The position numbers and the translations under genes were made by a program. The notes under the pieces were generated by a model that saw only the letters and a program-made list of their open reading frames with translations, was not told where the DNA came from and made no database searches. Positions 1 through 8,217 of a stretch of 64,000 nucleotides of DNA are shown piece by piece. This DNA comes from Prauserella alba (GTDB lineage Bacteria; Actinomycetota; Actinomycetes; Mycobacteriales; Pseudonocardiaceae), in contig NZ_JAMTCH010000007.1 in the NCBI RefSeq assembly GCF_024171735.1, forward strand, positions 62,001 through 126,000. Reading direction: 5' to 3'. How positions within the stretch are numbered: position 1 is the stretch's first letter; each line of letters opens with the position of its first letter.

Positions 1-854
1 AGGCGCACCAACAGTGCCGTGACGACCATGCCCGACACCGTCGCGGCGATGGGCAGACCGCCGAGGTGCAGGTATCGGTCGGCGTCGGTCGCCAGAGCCA
101 GCGCCGTGGTGGCCGCGATCACGCCCGCGAGCAGCAAGGCAGGCCGCAGCGGCGAGCTCGTCCCGCGGATGACCAGCACGACGGCGGCGATGGCGGGCAG
201 TGCCATCACGACATCCGAGCTCGGTGCCTCCAGCATGATCGATGCGTCGAGGAACAGTGCCAGCGCGAGCACACCGACGAGCAGCCACTGTTGCCGGAGC
301 AGCGTGACGAGCGTGCCGTCGCCGATCCCTTGTCGGGCACGGGCACCGGGGATGACGGCCACGAGCAGCAGCACCAGCCCAATGCCGGCCAGTTGCAGGA
401 TATGCATACCAGCGTCGCGGGCGACCGTGCTCGCCAGCTCGGACGCGACGAGCAGGCCGATCGTGACGGTCGCGGCCGCGGCGGGTGCCGATCGCGCGCA
501 GTAGTACACGAGCAGCAGGCCCGCAATGCACTCGGCGAACGATGTCTCCGGCAGCAAGGTCGAGAAGGTGGGTGCGCCGGTGTAGGCGATCAGGAGCGAG
601 TTCGCACCCAGCACGCAGGCACCCGCCCAGCCCGCGAACACCGGTCTGGACCTGCCGAGCACGGCGCAGCCTGCGAGCAGCAGGATCCCCGGCAACGGCA
701 CCAGGTCGAGCAGCGGCGTGCCCCAGCCGTCGGTCGCCGCGGGTACCAGGACAGCGAGGTCGCCGAACACCGCGGCCAGCAGCACCATGCTCGCGGGGTC
801 GGCCGAGCGCAGTCGCCGGGTGACACGTTCGCGGAGCGGGTACGTCTCGGACAC
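1..854 (-). CDS. Polytopic membrane protein, C-terminus cut by window edge; possible sensor kinase N-terminus
   Basis: Reading the reverse strand from 854 down to 1 gives an open frame of about 284 codons with no stop. It encodes roughly eight hydrophobic segments separated by short charged loops, and begins VSETYPLRERV. The protein runs off the left edge, so its C-terminal domain is unknown. Multi-TM halves like this front NarL-type sensor histidine kinases, and such kinases often sit beside FtsX-type ABC exporters like the divergent pair to the right, but that assignment is inference. The start is uncertain: GTG at 854 is used here, while an in-frame ATG at 914 lies inside a 22-bp palindrome. 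Neither has a clear Shine-Dalgarno site. Confidence 0.6.
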   Translation of the reverse strand, partial: MSETYPLRERVTRRLRSADPASMVLLAAVFGDLAVLVPAATDGWGTPLLDLVPLPGILLLAGCAVLGRSRPVFAGWAGACVLGANSLLIAYTGAPTFSTLLPETSFAECIAGLLLVYYCARSAPAAAATVTIGLLVASELASTVARDAGMHILQLAGIGLVLLLVAVIPGARARQGIGDGTLVTLLRQQWLLVGVLALALFLDASIMLEAPSSDVVMALPAIAAVVLVIRGTSSPLRPALLLAGVIAATTALALATDADRYLHLGGLPIAATVSGMVVTALLVR

Positions 855-910
855 GACACCGACGGTAGCCGAGCCGGCGACGGCCGCGGCCCGGCCGGAC
901 GGTTCGCAGG

Positions 911-932
911 GCATCGGCCGATCGGCCGATGC
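911..932. promoter_or_regulatory. 22-bp perfect palindrome between divergent genes, candidate operator
   Basis: Positions 911-932 equal their own reverse complement over all 22 bases (half-site GCATCGGCCGA). The palindrome lies between the leftward membrane protein and the rightward ABC exporter, where a dimeric regulator could control both. Which protein binds it is unknown. Confidence 0.5.
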
Positions 933-999
933 GCCGCCCCGAGGTTCCGGCCGTCCGTCCGAAGTGGGCGCCCCGCCGACTGGGCCAAGCTGCACAGCC

Positions 1000-1737
1000 A
1001 TGACGACACGGATCTCGGGGCAGCCGCCCTCACCGGCCATGCCGACCCGGCCGGCACTGAGCGGTCACGGCCTCAGCAAGCGGTACGGCACGCAATACGC
1101 GTTGTCCGGAGTGGACATCGACATCACGCCGGGTGAGGCGATGGCGATCGTCGGGCCCTCAGGGTCCGGCAAGTCGACGTTGCTGCACGTGCTGGCGGGA
1201 ATCCTGCCCGTCGACGACGGCGAGGTGACACTCGGCGGCACCCGCATCGACTCACTCGGTGAGACCAAACGCAGCGAGCTGCGGCGCACCGAGTTCGGGT
1301 TCGTCTTCCAGTCGGGCATGCTCGTCGGCGAGCTGTCGGCCGAGGAGAACGCGGCACTGCCCATGTTGCTGGCAGGCGCCGGCCGCAAGGAGGCGATGGC
1401 CGAGGCGCGGCGGTGGCTCGAGCACCTCGGCCTCACGGGGAAGGAACGCAACCGGCCCGGTGAGCTGTCCGGCGGGCAGGCACAGCGCGTGGCTATCGCG
1501 CGGGCGCTGGCGCATCGGCCGAGCGTGATCTTCGCCGACGAGCCGACCGGGGCGCTCGACACCCGGACCGGTGGCGAGACCATGACGGCACTGCTCGACG
1601 CGGCGGCCGGATCCGGCGCAGCGGTCGTGGTCGTGACGCACGACCGCGATCTGGCCGCGTCGGTGCCGCGCACGGTCAGCCTCCGCGACGGGCGGATCGA
1701 CGCCGACACGCGTGCGGGAGCGGTGGTGCCGGCGTGA
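1000..1737 (+). CDS. ABC transporter ATPase, LolD/MacB type
   Basis: ATPase of a membrane-protein-extruding ABC system. Visible motifs are Walker A GPSGSGKST, signature LSGGQAQRVAIARAL, Walker B VIFADEPTGALD and the switch His in VVTHDRD. The length (245 aa) and the ADEPTGALD sequence are typical of LolD/MacB/FtsE-like ATPases that pair with FtsX-type permeases. The stop overlaps the permease start (GTGA, 1734-1737), so the two are translationally coupled. The start could be ATG 1000 or ATG 1039; neither has a strong ribosome site, and the conserved part begins after 1039. A 22-bp palindrome lies 68 nt upstream of 1000. The substrate is unknown; antimicrobial-peptide or lipoprotein export is typical for the family. 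Confidence 0.9.
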   Translation: MTTRISGQPPSPAMPTRPALSGHGLSKRYGTQYALSGVDIDITPGEAMAIVGPSGSGKSTLLHVLAGILPVDDGEVTLGGTRIDSLGETKRSELRRTEFGFVFQSGMLVGELSAEENAALPMLLAGAGRKEAMAEARRWLEHLGLTGKERNRPGELSGGQAQRVAIARALAHRPSVIFADEPTGALDTRTGGETMTALLDAAAGSGAAVVVVTHDRDLAASVPRTVSLRDGRIDADTRAGAVVPA

Positions 1738-3950
1738 ACAGCTTCCAGCTCGCGCTGCGCGTGCTGCGCACCGACGGTCGCACCCGCGTCTCGGCGATCC
1801 TGATCGCCGTCGGCGTGGCCGTGGCGACGGCTCTCGTGTTGCTGCTCGTCTCGCTGCCGGGAGCCACCGAGACGCGCGCGGACCGGTCGGCGTGGCAGCA
1901 GTACGGCGAGCCGTCCGAGGACGGGGCTTCCCTGGAGCTGGTGGCCAGCGAGGACGTCGCGCCCGACGGCAGGGAGATCCAGCGGGTGGACGTCGCCGCG
2001 CTGGCCGACCCCTCGCGGATCGACCTGCCGCCCGGTATCGACAGCCTGCCCGGGCCCGGCGAGGCGTTGCTGTCGCCCGAGCTCGCCGACGCGGTCGACC
2101 ACACGCCCGGCTCGCAGCTCGGCGAACGGTTCGGCGCGAACGCGGGCGTACTCGGTGACGACGCGCTGGCGTATCCGGAGCAGCTGGTCGCGCTGGTCGG
2201 CCATGCGCCCGAGGACATGCCCTCGACGGCGATGCCGCAGGACGGGTTCAGCCCCGCCGGGCGAGGTGCGGACCCGATGCTGGGCCTGCTCGCGGGCGTC
2301 GGCGTGGTGGTGCTGACGGTGCCGAGCATGGCGCTCGTGGCGTCGTCGGCGCGGCTGATCGCGGCACGCAGGGAACGCAGGCTCGCCGCGTTCCGGCTGG
2401 CGGGCGCGACGCCGCGGCAGGTGATCGGCATGGTCACGGCCGAGACGGCGATCGCCGCGGCCGGCGGTGCACTGCTCGGCTGGGCGGTGAGTCCGTTGCT
2501 GCGGCAGGCGGCCACCACCGTGCCCTGGGACGGCGGCACGTGGCAGGCCTCGGACTTCGTCCTGGGTGCGGTGCCGACCGTGGCCATCGTCGTCGTGGTG
2601 CCGCTGCTGGTCGTGCTCGCGGCGGCCCTCGGACTGCGGCGGGTGCTGTCGGCACCGTTGGGCGCAGCGGGCGGGCACACACCCAAACCGCTGCGCTGGT
2701 GGCGGTTGGTGCCGTTGCCGGTGTCGGGCGTGCTGTTCGCCTACCTGGCTACCACCGCATCGAGCCAGGTCGAAGCGACGCTGCTGCTGGTGTCGATGGC
2801 GATGGTGATCGGATCGCTGACGCTGGCCGGCCCGTGGATCACCGCGGCGATCGGGGGCCTGTTCGTGCGGCGGTGGCGCAGGCCGTCGGCGCTGCTGGCC
2901 GGGCGCAGGCTGCGGGACGACCCCCGCGGCGCCTACCGGGCGACCGCCGGTGTGGTGCTGGCCGTGTTCACCGGCTCGATGGCACTGACGGTGCTGCCGA
3001 GCATCGAGGGGCAGGCGGGAGCGCTGCGGGAGTACACCGACGGCGTGCTCTACGTCAACGCCGACCACGGGTCGCTGCAGCGGATCGCGGCCGACACCAA
3101 CGACGCGCTGGCGCGCTACGGCCAGGACGAGCGTGCCGTGACGATCGGCGACGCGTTCCTCGGCGACGAAAACGCCCTCGCCAGGGTCGTCGACTGCGAC
3201 GCTGCCGAGCAGCTCCTGGTGGTCGACATGCGCGGGGCGTGCGAGGGCGCACCCGGGGTGTACACGCCGTACCCGGATGTTTCGCGGGACGAGTTGACGG
3301 TGTCGGCGGAGTTCGGTCAGCCGGGCACGTCGCTGCCTGCAGCCGTGCCGGTGCGGCCCATGACGACGACGGGCGAGCTGGCGCCCGAGGCGATCGTCGA
3401 CCCGGCGGTGCTGCCCGCGGACTTCACGCCCAACACCGGAACGGTCGCGGTGACGTCGACGCCGGCCAACGTCGACGTCGTCCGTACCGCTTTGGTATCC
3501 GCCGCCGGCGGCCTGCCGGTGCAGAGCAGGCAGGCACGCCTCGACGGGCAGGTCTCCCAGCTCGACGACCTGCAGCGGGTCACGGTCATCGGCCTGCTCG
3601 CGGCGTCGGTACTCGGCGGCTGCAGTGCCGCCATCGCCGCGGCCGGATCGGTGCTCGACCGGCGGCGCACGTTCGGCGCGCTCATGGCGGCGGGCACTCC
3701 GGTGCGAGTGCTGGCCAGGGCACTGCGCGCGGAGGCGGCGCTGCCCGCGCTGGTCGCGACCGTCGGCGCGGGCGTGGCGGGAACGCTCGTGGGGATCGGC
3801 CTGTTCACCATGGTCGACGACGGCGCGAAGGTGCTCACACCGTGGCTCGCTGCGCCGGTGGTGCTGGGAATCGGGGTCGCGCTGATCGCGTCGTCGGTGT
3901 GCACCCCCGCCCTGCGCCGCGTGCAGGCCGAACCCCTCGCCGACGAGTAA
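1734..3950 (+). CDS. FtsX-like ABC transporter permease
   Basis: A 738-aa permease with the FtsX/MacB arrangement duplicated. It has an N-terminal TM segment (about residues 17-40), a large extracytoplasmic domain (about 45-180), TM helices around 182-205, 228-250 and 280-305, then a second half with TM helices, another external domain (about 430-600) and three C-terminal TM segments. The loops carry RRERRLAAFRLAGATPRQV and RRRTFGALMAAGTPVRV, the cytoplasmic coupling segments typical of FtsX permeases. It starts with GTG overlapping the ATPase stop. The pair resembles bacitracin- or macrolide-type exporters of actinobacteria. The cargo cannot be read from the sequence. Confidence 0.88.
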   Translation: MNSFQLALRVLRTDGRTRVSAILIAVGVAVATALVLLLVSLPGATETRADRSAWQQYGEPSEDGASLELVASEDVAPDGREIQRVDVAALADPSRIDLPPGIDSLPGPGEALLSPELADAVDHTPGSQLGERFGANAGVLGDDALAYPEQLVALVGHAPEDMPSTAMPQDGFSPAGRGADPMLGLLAGVGVVVLTVPSMALVASSARLIAARRERRLAAFRLAGATPRQVIGMVTAETAIAAAGGALLGWAVSPLLRQAATTVPWDGGTWQASDFVLGAVPTVAIVVVVPLLVVLAAALGLRRVLSAPLGAAGGHTPKPLRWWRLVPLPVSGVLFAYLATTASSQVEATLLLVSMAMVIGSLTLAGPWITAAIGGLFVRRWRRPSALLAGRRLRDDPRGAYRATAGVVLAVFTGSMALTVLPSIEGQAGALREYTDGVLYVNADHGSLQRIAADTNDALARYGQDERAVTIGDAFLGDENALARVVDCDAAEQLLVVDMRGACEGAPGVYTPYPDVSRDELTVSAEFGQPGTSLPAAVPVRPMTTTGELAPEAIVDPAVLPADFTPNTGTVAVTSTPANVDVVRTALVSAAGGLPVQSRQARLDGQVSQLDDLQRVTVIGLLAASVLGGCSAAIAAAGSVLDRRRTFGALMAAGTPVRVLARALRAEAALPALVATVGAGVAGTLVGIGLFTMVDDGAKVLTPWLAAPVVLGIGVALIASSVCTPALRRVQAEPLADE

Positions 3951-3979
3951 CCGCCAACGGGGAGCAAGCCCCGCGGTAC

Positions 3980-4120
3980 CAGGGGGACCGCGGGAACACG
4001 GGAACCCGCGGGAACAGGGGAACCGCGGGCGGAGGGGAACCCGCGGGAACAGGGGGAACCGAGGGAACCGTGGGTCCGAGGGGGAACCACGGGGAGCAGG
4101 GACCGGGGGATCGGGGAAAC
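3980..4120. repeat. G-rich degenerate tandem repeat (GGGAAC/CCGCGGGAAC units)
   Basis: Downstream of the permease the + strand holds repeated GGGAAC words. CCGCGGGAAC occurs at 3988, 4006 and 4041, interleaved with GGGGAACC. Unit spacing is about 17-18 nt or multiples of it. There are many runs of three to five G on one strand and almost none on the other. No gene covers it. Confidence 0.7.
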
Positions 4121-4122
4121 AG

Positions 4123-4152
4123 GGCGGGGCGTTCATCGGGGGACGCCCCGCC
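4123..4152. terminator. GC-rich hairpin between convergent genes
   Basis: GGCGGGGCG (4123-4131) pairs perfectly with CGCCCCGCC (4144-4152) across a 12-nt loop. It lies between the ends of the rightward permease and leftward trmB. There is no T-tract, which is usual for actinobacterial terminators. Confidence 0.45.
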
Positions 4153-4170
4153 GCGTTGTGTCCCGCGCCG

Positions 4171-4243
4171 GACGCGCGTGTCCTGCGTTCGGGCACGCGT
4201 GTTCTGCACCCAGAGACGCGTGTTCTGCATTCGGACGTCCTGC
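4171..4243. repeat. Family B repeat array, CGCGTGTTCTGC type, copy 1
   Basis: Three units, CGCGTGTCCTGC, CGCGTGTTCTGC and CGCGTGTTCTGC, follow one another about every 21-23 nt, then a decayed GTCCTGCAC. The array sits between convergent genes just past the 3' end of trmB. The same words recur at 43.1, 50.3 and 64.0 kb. Confidence 0.65.
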
Positions 4244-4293
4244 ACGGCGCGTTGACGTGTGGCCGCCCACGCCGCGTCGCCGGGCCGCGCGGC

Positions 4294-4989
4294 TCAGCGC
4301 TTCTCGAAGATCAGGTCGTGGGAGACCCGGCCCTCCTGTTCGGCGCGCTGTTCGAACTTCGTCACGGGGCGCCATTCGGGTCGCGGAGCCCAGCCGTCGA
4401 ATCGGTTGACCAGCGACGTCTCGGCCGAACCCACCTCGAGCATCTGGTCGGCGTAGTCCTGCCAGTCCGTCGCGAGGTGCAGGGTGCCGCCGGTGGCCAG
4501 TCGCGAGGCGACGAGCTCGACGAACGCGGGCTGTACGAGACGCCGCTTGTGGTGGCGCTTCTTCGGCCACGGGTCGGGGAAGAAGACGCGCACGCCTGCC
4601 AGCGAGGCGGGTTCGACGTGGTCGCGCAGCAGTGGCACCGTGTCGCCGTGCAGCAGCCGCAGGTTCGTCACGCCGAGCTTGTCGGCCCTGAGCATCAGCT
4701 GGCCGAGACCCGCCTCGTAGACCTCGATGGCGACGTAGTTGACGTCCGGTGCGGCGGCTGCGAGCTGGGCGGTCGCCTCCCCCATGCCGGAACCGATCTC
4801 CAGCACGACGGGTGCGGACCTGCCGAACCACGCGTCGAAGTCGATCGGACCGGGTTCGAGCTCGGACACCTCCCGGCCCAGCTCGGACCATCGGGTGTCC
4901 CACGCGCGCTGCTGGCCGACCGTCATCCGCCCACCGCGCTTGACGTAACTGACGACGCTGCGCAGCCGGGGCTCTCCTTCGCTCTCCAC
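4294..4989 (-). CDS. trmB: tRNA (guanine-46-N7)-methyltransferase
   Basis: Transfers methyl from S-adenosylmethionine to N7 of G46 in the tRNA variable loop. The 231-aa protein shows the SAM-binding EIGSGMGEATAQLA near residue 63 and the family signature FFPDPWPKKRHHKRRLVQ. GTG at 4989 gives the usual TrmB length; the open frame extends much further upstream only because GC-rich DNA lacks stops. GGAG-type bases overlap the start. It lies 22 nt downstream of a leftward hypothetical gene and may be cotranscribed with it. Confidence 0.95.
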   Translation of the reverse strand: MESEGEPRLRSVVSYVKRGGRMTVGQQRAWDTRWSELGREVSELEPGPIDFDAWFGRSAPVVLEIGSGMGEATAQLAAAAPDVNYVAIEVYEAGLGQLMLRADKLGVTNLRLLHGDTVPLLRDHVEPASLAGVRVFFPDPWPKKRHHKRRLVQPAFVELVASRLATGGTLHLATDWQDYADQMLEVGSAETSLVNRFDGWAPRPEWRPVTKFEQRAEQEGRVSHDLIFEKR

Positions 4990-5011
4990 GGACGCCGACG
5001 ATAGCCGCGCG

Positions 5012-5767
5012 TCAGCGGACCGCTTCGATCTCCCCCAGCCGTGCCCGCAGCGCGGCCGGGCCGTCGATCGCCACCGGATCGGGTGCGGCGGCCTCGTGCG
5101 CGGGGAACATGTCGATCCAGCCGGTGTGCCGCGACGTGTTGACGATCGTGGTCGGGGTTCGCCGGTTCCCGCCGGTCCCCTCCGACGGCATGAACTCCCA
5201 GTATCCGGATTCGCCGCCCGCGGCCCACGGCACGAACTCCCAGCCGGGACGGCGGCTGAGCAGGTTGTGCACACGGTCCTCGATGCGGAACCCGGCTTCG
5301 CGCGAGTCGAGCGTCCCGTCGGCGAGCGCACGCAGCCACCACGGGGAGGGAACGGACGCGTCGCCGCCACCGGCGGCACGGTAGAGGGCCAGCACCTGGT
5401 CCAGCGGTGCGCGGTGCACCCACGCCACGCGCAGGTCGGCCGGACTCGCGGCATCGCCCGTGACGAGTGGCAGTGCGATGGCCTGTGACCATTCCAGGCC
5501 GACCATCGGCTCCAGATTGAGCCAGGCGTCGTCCCGGCCGGACCGCTCGTCGGGCGGGTCGGCACCGGGAACGTCCCGGCCTGGCTGCGCAACACCGTTC
5601 GGCTGTGCCACACCGCCTGGCGGCGCAAAACCGTTCGGCTGCGCAACGTCGTTCGGCGGTGCGTCGCGAACCGGCGGCGGCTCACGGTCCGCTGGTGCAT
5701 CGCGGTCCGGTAACGCGTGGTCATCCGGTCGCGGGGTGTGGAACTCCTGAATGTCGGACACCGTCAA
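5012..5767 (-). CDS. Hypothetical protein with proline-rich repeat N-terminus
   Basis: I do not recognise a named family. Residues 10-75 are disordered and rich in Pro, Asp and Arg, with degenerate repeats of the form VAQPNGxAxPGG. Residues 80-250 look like a compact domain rich in Trp and Gly (GLEWSQ, PWWLRAL, GYWEFMPSE, TGWIDMFPAHE). There is no signal peptide or TM segment. TTG at 5767 is 6 nt after a very strong GGAGGTGATCC ribosome site; GTG at 5761 is the alternative. trmB follows 22 nt downstream in the same direction. Confidence 0.75.
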   Translation of the reverse strand: MTVSDIQEFHTPRPDDHALPDRDAPADREPPPVRDAPPNDVAQPNGFAPPGGVAQPNGVAQPGRDVPGADPPDERSGRDDAWLNLEPMVGLEWSQAIALPLVTGDAASPADLRVAWVHRAPLDQVLALYRAAGGGDASVPSPWWLRALADGTLDSREAGFRIEDRVHNLLSRRPGWEFVPWAAGGESGYWEFMPSEGTGGNRRTPTTIVNTSRHTGWIDMFPAHEAAAPDPVAIDGPAALRARLGEIEAVR

Positions 5768-5996
5768 GGATCACCTCCGTAGAGTCCTGACGGGCTTACG
5801 TCCAGCATCCCCGAATTCGCGCGGCTGCGCGTCCTCCGTGGGGGTACTCACACGAGGTGCGGACACAGGCGGGCCCGGGCCGCCCCCGAATAGCGGCCCG
5901 GACCCGCTGCTCCCCTCCTCGGGGTTTCCGCCCACCCGCAGCCCCGCGGCGGTCCCATACGCCCTCCGCGGCTGGGCGGTCCTACCCGACCCCGCC

Positions 5997-6018
5997 GGCG
6001 CCCTCCCCCGAGGGCGCC
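5997..6018 (-). terminator. Terminator hairpin after the ABC-2 operon
   Basis: GGCGCCCTC and GAGGGCGCC form a perfect 9-bp stem with a CCCC loop, 6 nt past the stop of the leftward permease. The rest of 5768-5996 is very GC-rich and shows no gene. Confidence 0.65.
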
Positions 6019-6024
6019 CACGGG

Positions 6025-6786
6025 TCACGCGTCGCGCTTGCGCGCGGTCGTGATGGCGATGGCCAGCAGCACCACGGCGAACCCGGCGAAGTAGGCCAGC
6101 GCCCACCACGGGCTGAGCGTCGACGTCGACAGCGGCTGCCCGTACGTCGCGCCGCCCGCGGACTCGCCGTCGCCGGTGACGAACTTGTGCAGCACGTTGA
6201 ACGGCAGCCACTTGAAGATGTCGGCTCCGATGCCGGGAATCAGCGTGACCAGGTTCTCCGCGGCGAGGAAGTAGATCAGCACCAGGGAGATCGCTCCGGC
6301 GCTGTGCCGCACGAGGATGCCCACCGCCATCGCGACCACGGCGGCCAGCGCGCATGCGGGACCGACGCCTGCGACGTTGATCCAGTCGGCGGTGCTGTTG
6401 AGCGCCAGGTCGGCTTCGGGCTGGATCAGCGTGGCCATGCCCCACGACAGAAAGGCCATGATCTCGCCGATGACCAGCGCGATGAGTGCGACGACGGTCG
6501 CCTTGGCGGCGAGCGCCGCGGCGCGGTTGGGTACGGCCTGGAAGGTGGTGCGGATCGTCCCGAACCGGTATTCGGTGGTGACGGCGAGCGTCGCCAGCAC
6601 CATGATCACGGCCATGCCGAAGGAGTAGGCGTACTGCGTGGCCGACACGGTGGCCGGGAACTGTGCGTTGCTCTGGCTCACGACCAGCGCGGTGAACCCG
6701 CCGGTGAGCACGAGCGCCGTGAGGGCGCACCACCACGGCGACCGGGTGCTGAGCAGTTTGATGCGTTCGACTGCGAGAAGAGTCAT
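6025..6786 (-). CDS. ABC-2 type transporter permease
   Basis: A 253-aa integral membrane protein with six hydrophobic segments (about residues 18-38, 55-72, 98-120, 140-160, 168-190 and 230-247). The layout matches ABC-2 permeases that move drugs, lipids or bacteriocins. The motif TLAVTTEYRFGTIRTTFQAVPNR between TM2 and TM3 is typical of Gram-positive ABC-2 subunits adjoining NatA-type ATPases. It starts with ATG at 6786, 49 nt after the ATPase stop, and ends at a hairpin terminator. It forms an exporter with the upstream ATPase. The substrate is unknown. Confidence 0.88.
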   Translation of the reverse strand: MTLLAVERIKLLSTRSPWWCALTALVLTGGFTALVVSQSNAQFPATVSATQYAYSFGMAVIMVLATLAVTTEYRFGTIRTTFQAVPNRAAALAAKATVVALIALVIGEIMAFLSWGMATLIQPEADLALNSTADWINVAGVGPACALAAVVAMAVGILVRHSAGAISLVLIYFLAAENLVTLIPGIGADIFKWLPFNVLHKFVTGDGESAGGATYGQPLSTSTLSPWWALAYFAGFAVVLLAIAITTARKRDA

Positions 6787-6835
6787 GTCGGTTTACCCCT
6801 GTTGGTTCGTGGCGCCGTTCGGTTCGCCGTCGCCG

Positions 6836-7786
6836 TCAGTTGGTGACGGCCGCGTGGCCGGCGGGCTGCTCGGCGGCTTCGGTCTCCAGATCGGCGTGGT
6901 ACTCGACCGAGTCGCCCGTGATCTGCATGAACGCCTGCTCCAGCGAGCCCTGCTGCGGGGCGAGCTCGTGCAGGGTCACCTGGTTCTCCATGGCCAGCTC
7001 GCCGATCTTCTCGCCCGCGACGCCCGCCACGAGCAGACCGTCGTCGGTGGTCGTCACGGTCGCGCCGACGCGGTCGAGAGCCGGCCGCAGCCGGTCGAGG
7101 TGCGGGCTGCGCACCTTGACCGTGCTGTCGGTGGCGCGTGCGACGAACTCCTCGGTGGTGCTCTGCGAGATCAGCTTGCCCTTGCCGATGACGACGAGGT
7201 CCGTGGCCGTGAGCGCCATCTCCGAGAGCAGGTGACTGGAGACGAACACGGTGCGGCCCTCGTCGGCGAGGCGCTGCATGAACTTGCGGATCCAGAGGAT
7301 GCCTTCGGGGTCGAGGCCGTTGACGGGCTCGTCGAACAGCAGCACCTCCGGGTCGCCCAGCAGTGCGCCCGCGATACCGAGCCGCTGCGACATGCCGAGT
7401 GAGAACCCGCCCGCTCGTTTGCTCGCGACCTCGGACAGGCCCACGATGTCGAGCACCTCGTCGACGCGCTTGGGTGAGATCTTGTTCGACTTCGCCATCC
7501 ACGACAGGTGCGCGCGGGCGCTGCGGTTGGGGTGCACCCACCGCGCGTCGAGGAGCGCACCGACGGTCCTCAGTGGATGGTGCAGTTCGGCGTAGCGCTT
7601 GCCGCCGATGGTGACGGTGCCGCTCGTCGGGTTGTCGAGCCCGAGCATCATCCGCATCGTCGTCGACTTGCCCGCGCCGTTCGGGCCGAGGAATCCGGTC
7701 ACGCGTCCGGATTCGACGGTGAACGACAGGTCGTCGACGGCGAGCTTGTCGCCGTACCTCTTGGTGAGGCTCTGCGCCTCGATCAT
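6836..7786 (-). CDS. ABC transporter ATPase, NatA/drug-export type
   Basis: A 316-aa ATPase. Visible are Walker A GPNGAGKST, signature FSLGMSQRLGIAGALL, Walker B VLLFDEPVNGLDPEG and H-loop VSSHLLSEM. The FDEPVNGLDP and SHLLSEM forms are characteristic of daunorubicin/bacitracin-type exporters. Residues past about 215 form the family's C-terminal domain. ATG at 7786 is preceded by AGGAGG at good spacing. It is first in a two-gene leftward operon with the ABC-2 permease. The 431-nt gap to the rightward TetR gene holds its promoter. Confidence 0.93.
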   Translation of the reverse strand: MIEAQSLTKRYGDKLAVDDLSFTVESGRVTGFLGPNGAGKSTTMRMMLGLDNPTSGTVTIGGKRYAELHHPLRTVGALLDARWVHPNRSARAHLSWMAKSNKISPKRVDEVLDIVGLSEVASKRAGGFSLGMSQRLGIAGALLGDPEVLLFDEPVNGLDPEGILWIRKFMQRLADEGRTVFVSSHLLSEMALTATDLVVIGKGKLISQSTTEEFVARATDSTVKVRSPHLDRLRPALDRVGATVTTTDDGLLVAGVAGEKIGELAMENQVTLHELAPQQGSLEQAFMQITGDSVEYHADLETEAAEQPAGHAAVTN

Positions 7787-8191
7787 GGTGTCCTCCTGTG
7801 GCGACGTTCGTCGGCCGTCGGCGTGACGGGCCGGGCTCACGGGTCGGTCCCGGATGCCGGTACGTCACTGCGGTGGCCGTGGCGAACGTCGTTGTCGTCC
7901 CCGGTGCGGCGATGTCGCCTGGGCTGATCGCCTGTGGTGGGCTTCATCATTCCGGCTACCCGCCCGGTTGCGCGTCATCCTGTAGACCGAAATCGGGTTG
8001 TCCCGTGGTCGTAGGCGGGTGGCCGGTGGTCGTGTCGTCCCAGGTTGTCGCCGGTGCTCACAGCTTCGTGGATCAGGGCGTCGCGCGCGATCGGTGACAA
8101 CCCTGAGTTCCCCCTGAACCGGCGATTCCCTATGTCGGGGATGTCGTGGTCGCGCGGGTGTTCCCGGCGGGACGCGGCAGGGTTGCGCCAG

Positions 8192-8213
8192 TTATTGAAT
8201 CGTGGTTCATTAA
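8192..8213. promoter_or_regulatory. Inverted repeat ahead of tetR, candidate autoregulatory operator
   Basis: TTATTGAA and TTCATTAA flank a 6-nt centre with one mismatched pair. The site is AT-rich and ends 4 nt before the GTG start of the TetR gene. TetR proteins usually repress from such sites. The rest of 7787-8191 shows no further gene or clear signal. Confidence 0.55.
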
Positions 8214-8217
8214 TGGT

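Noticed and set aside
1065-4196. 1043-codon open frame antisense to the ABC ATPase and permease
   Set aside because: Arg/His/Pro-rich translation with no motifs, fully opposite well-supported genes; a composition artefact of GC-rich DNA.
4171-4243. CRISPR array
   Set aside because: Repeat words are 12-14 nt at 21-23 nt spacing with no unique spacers, and no cas genes are present.
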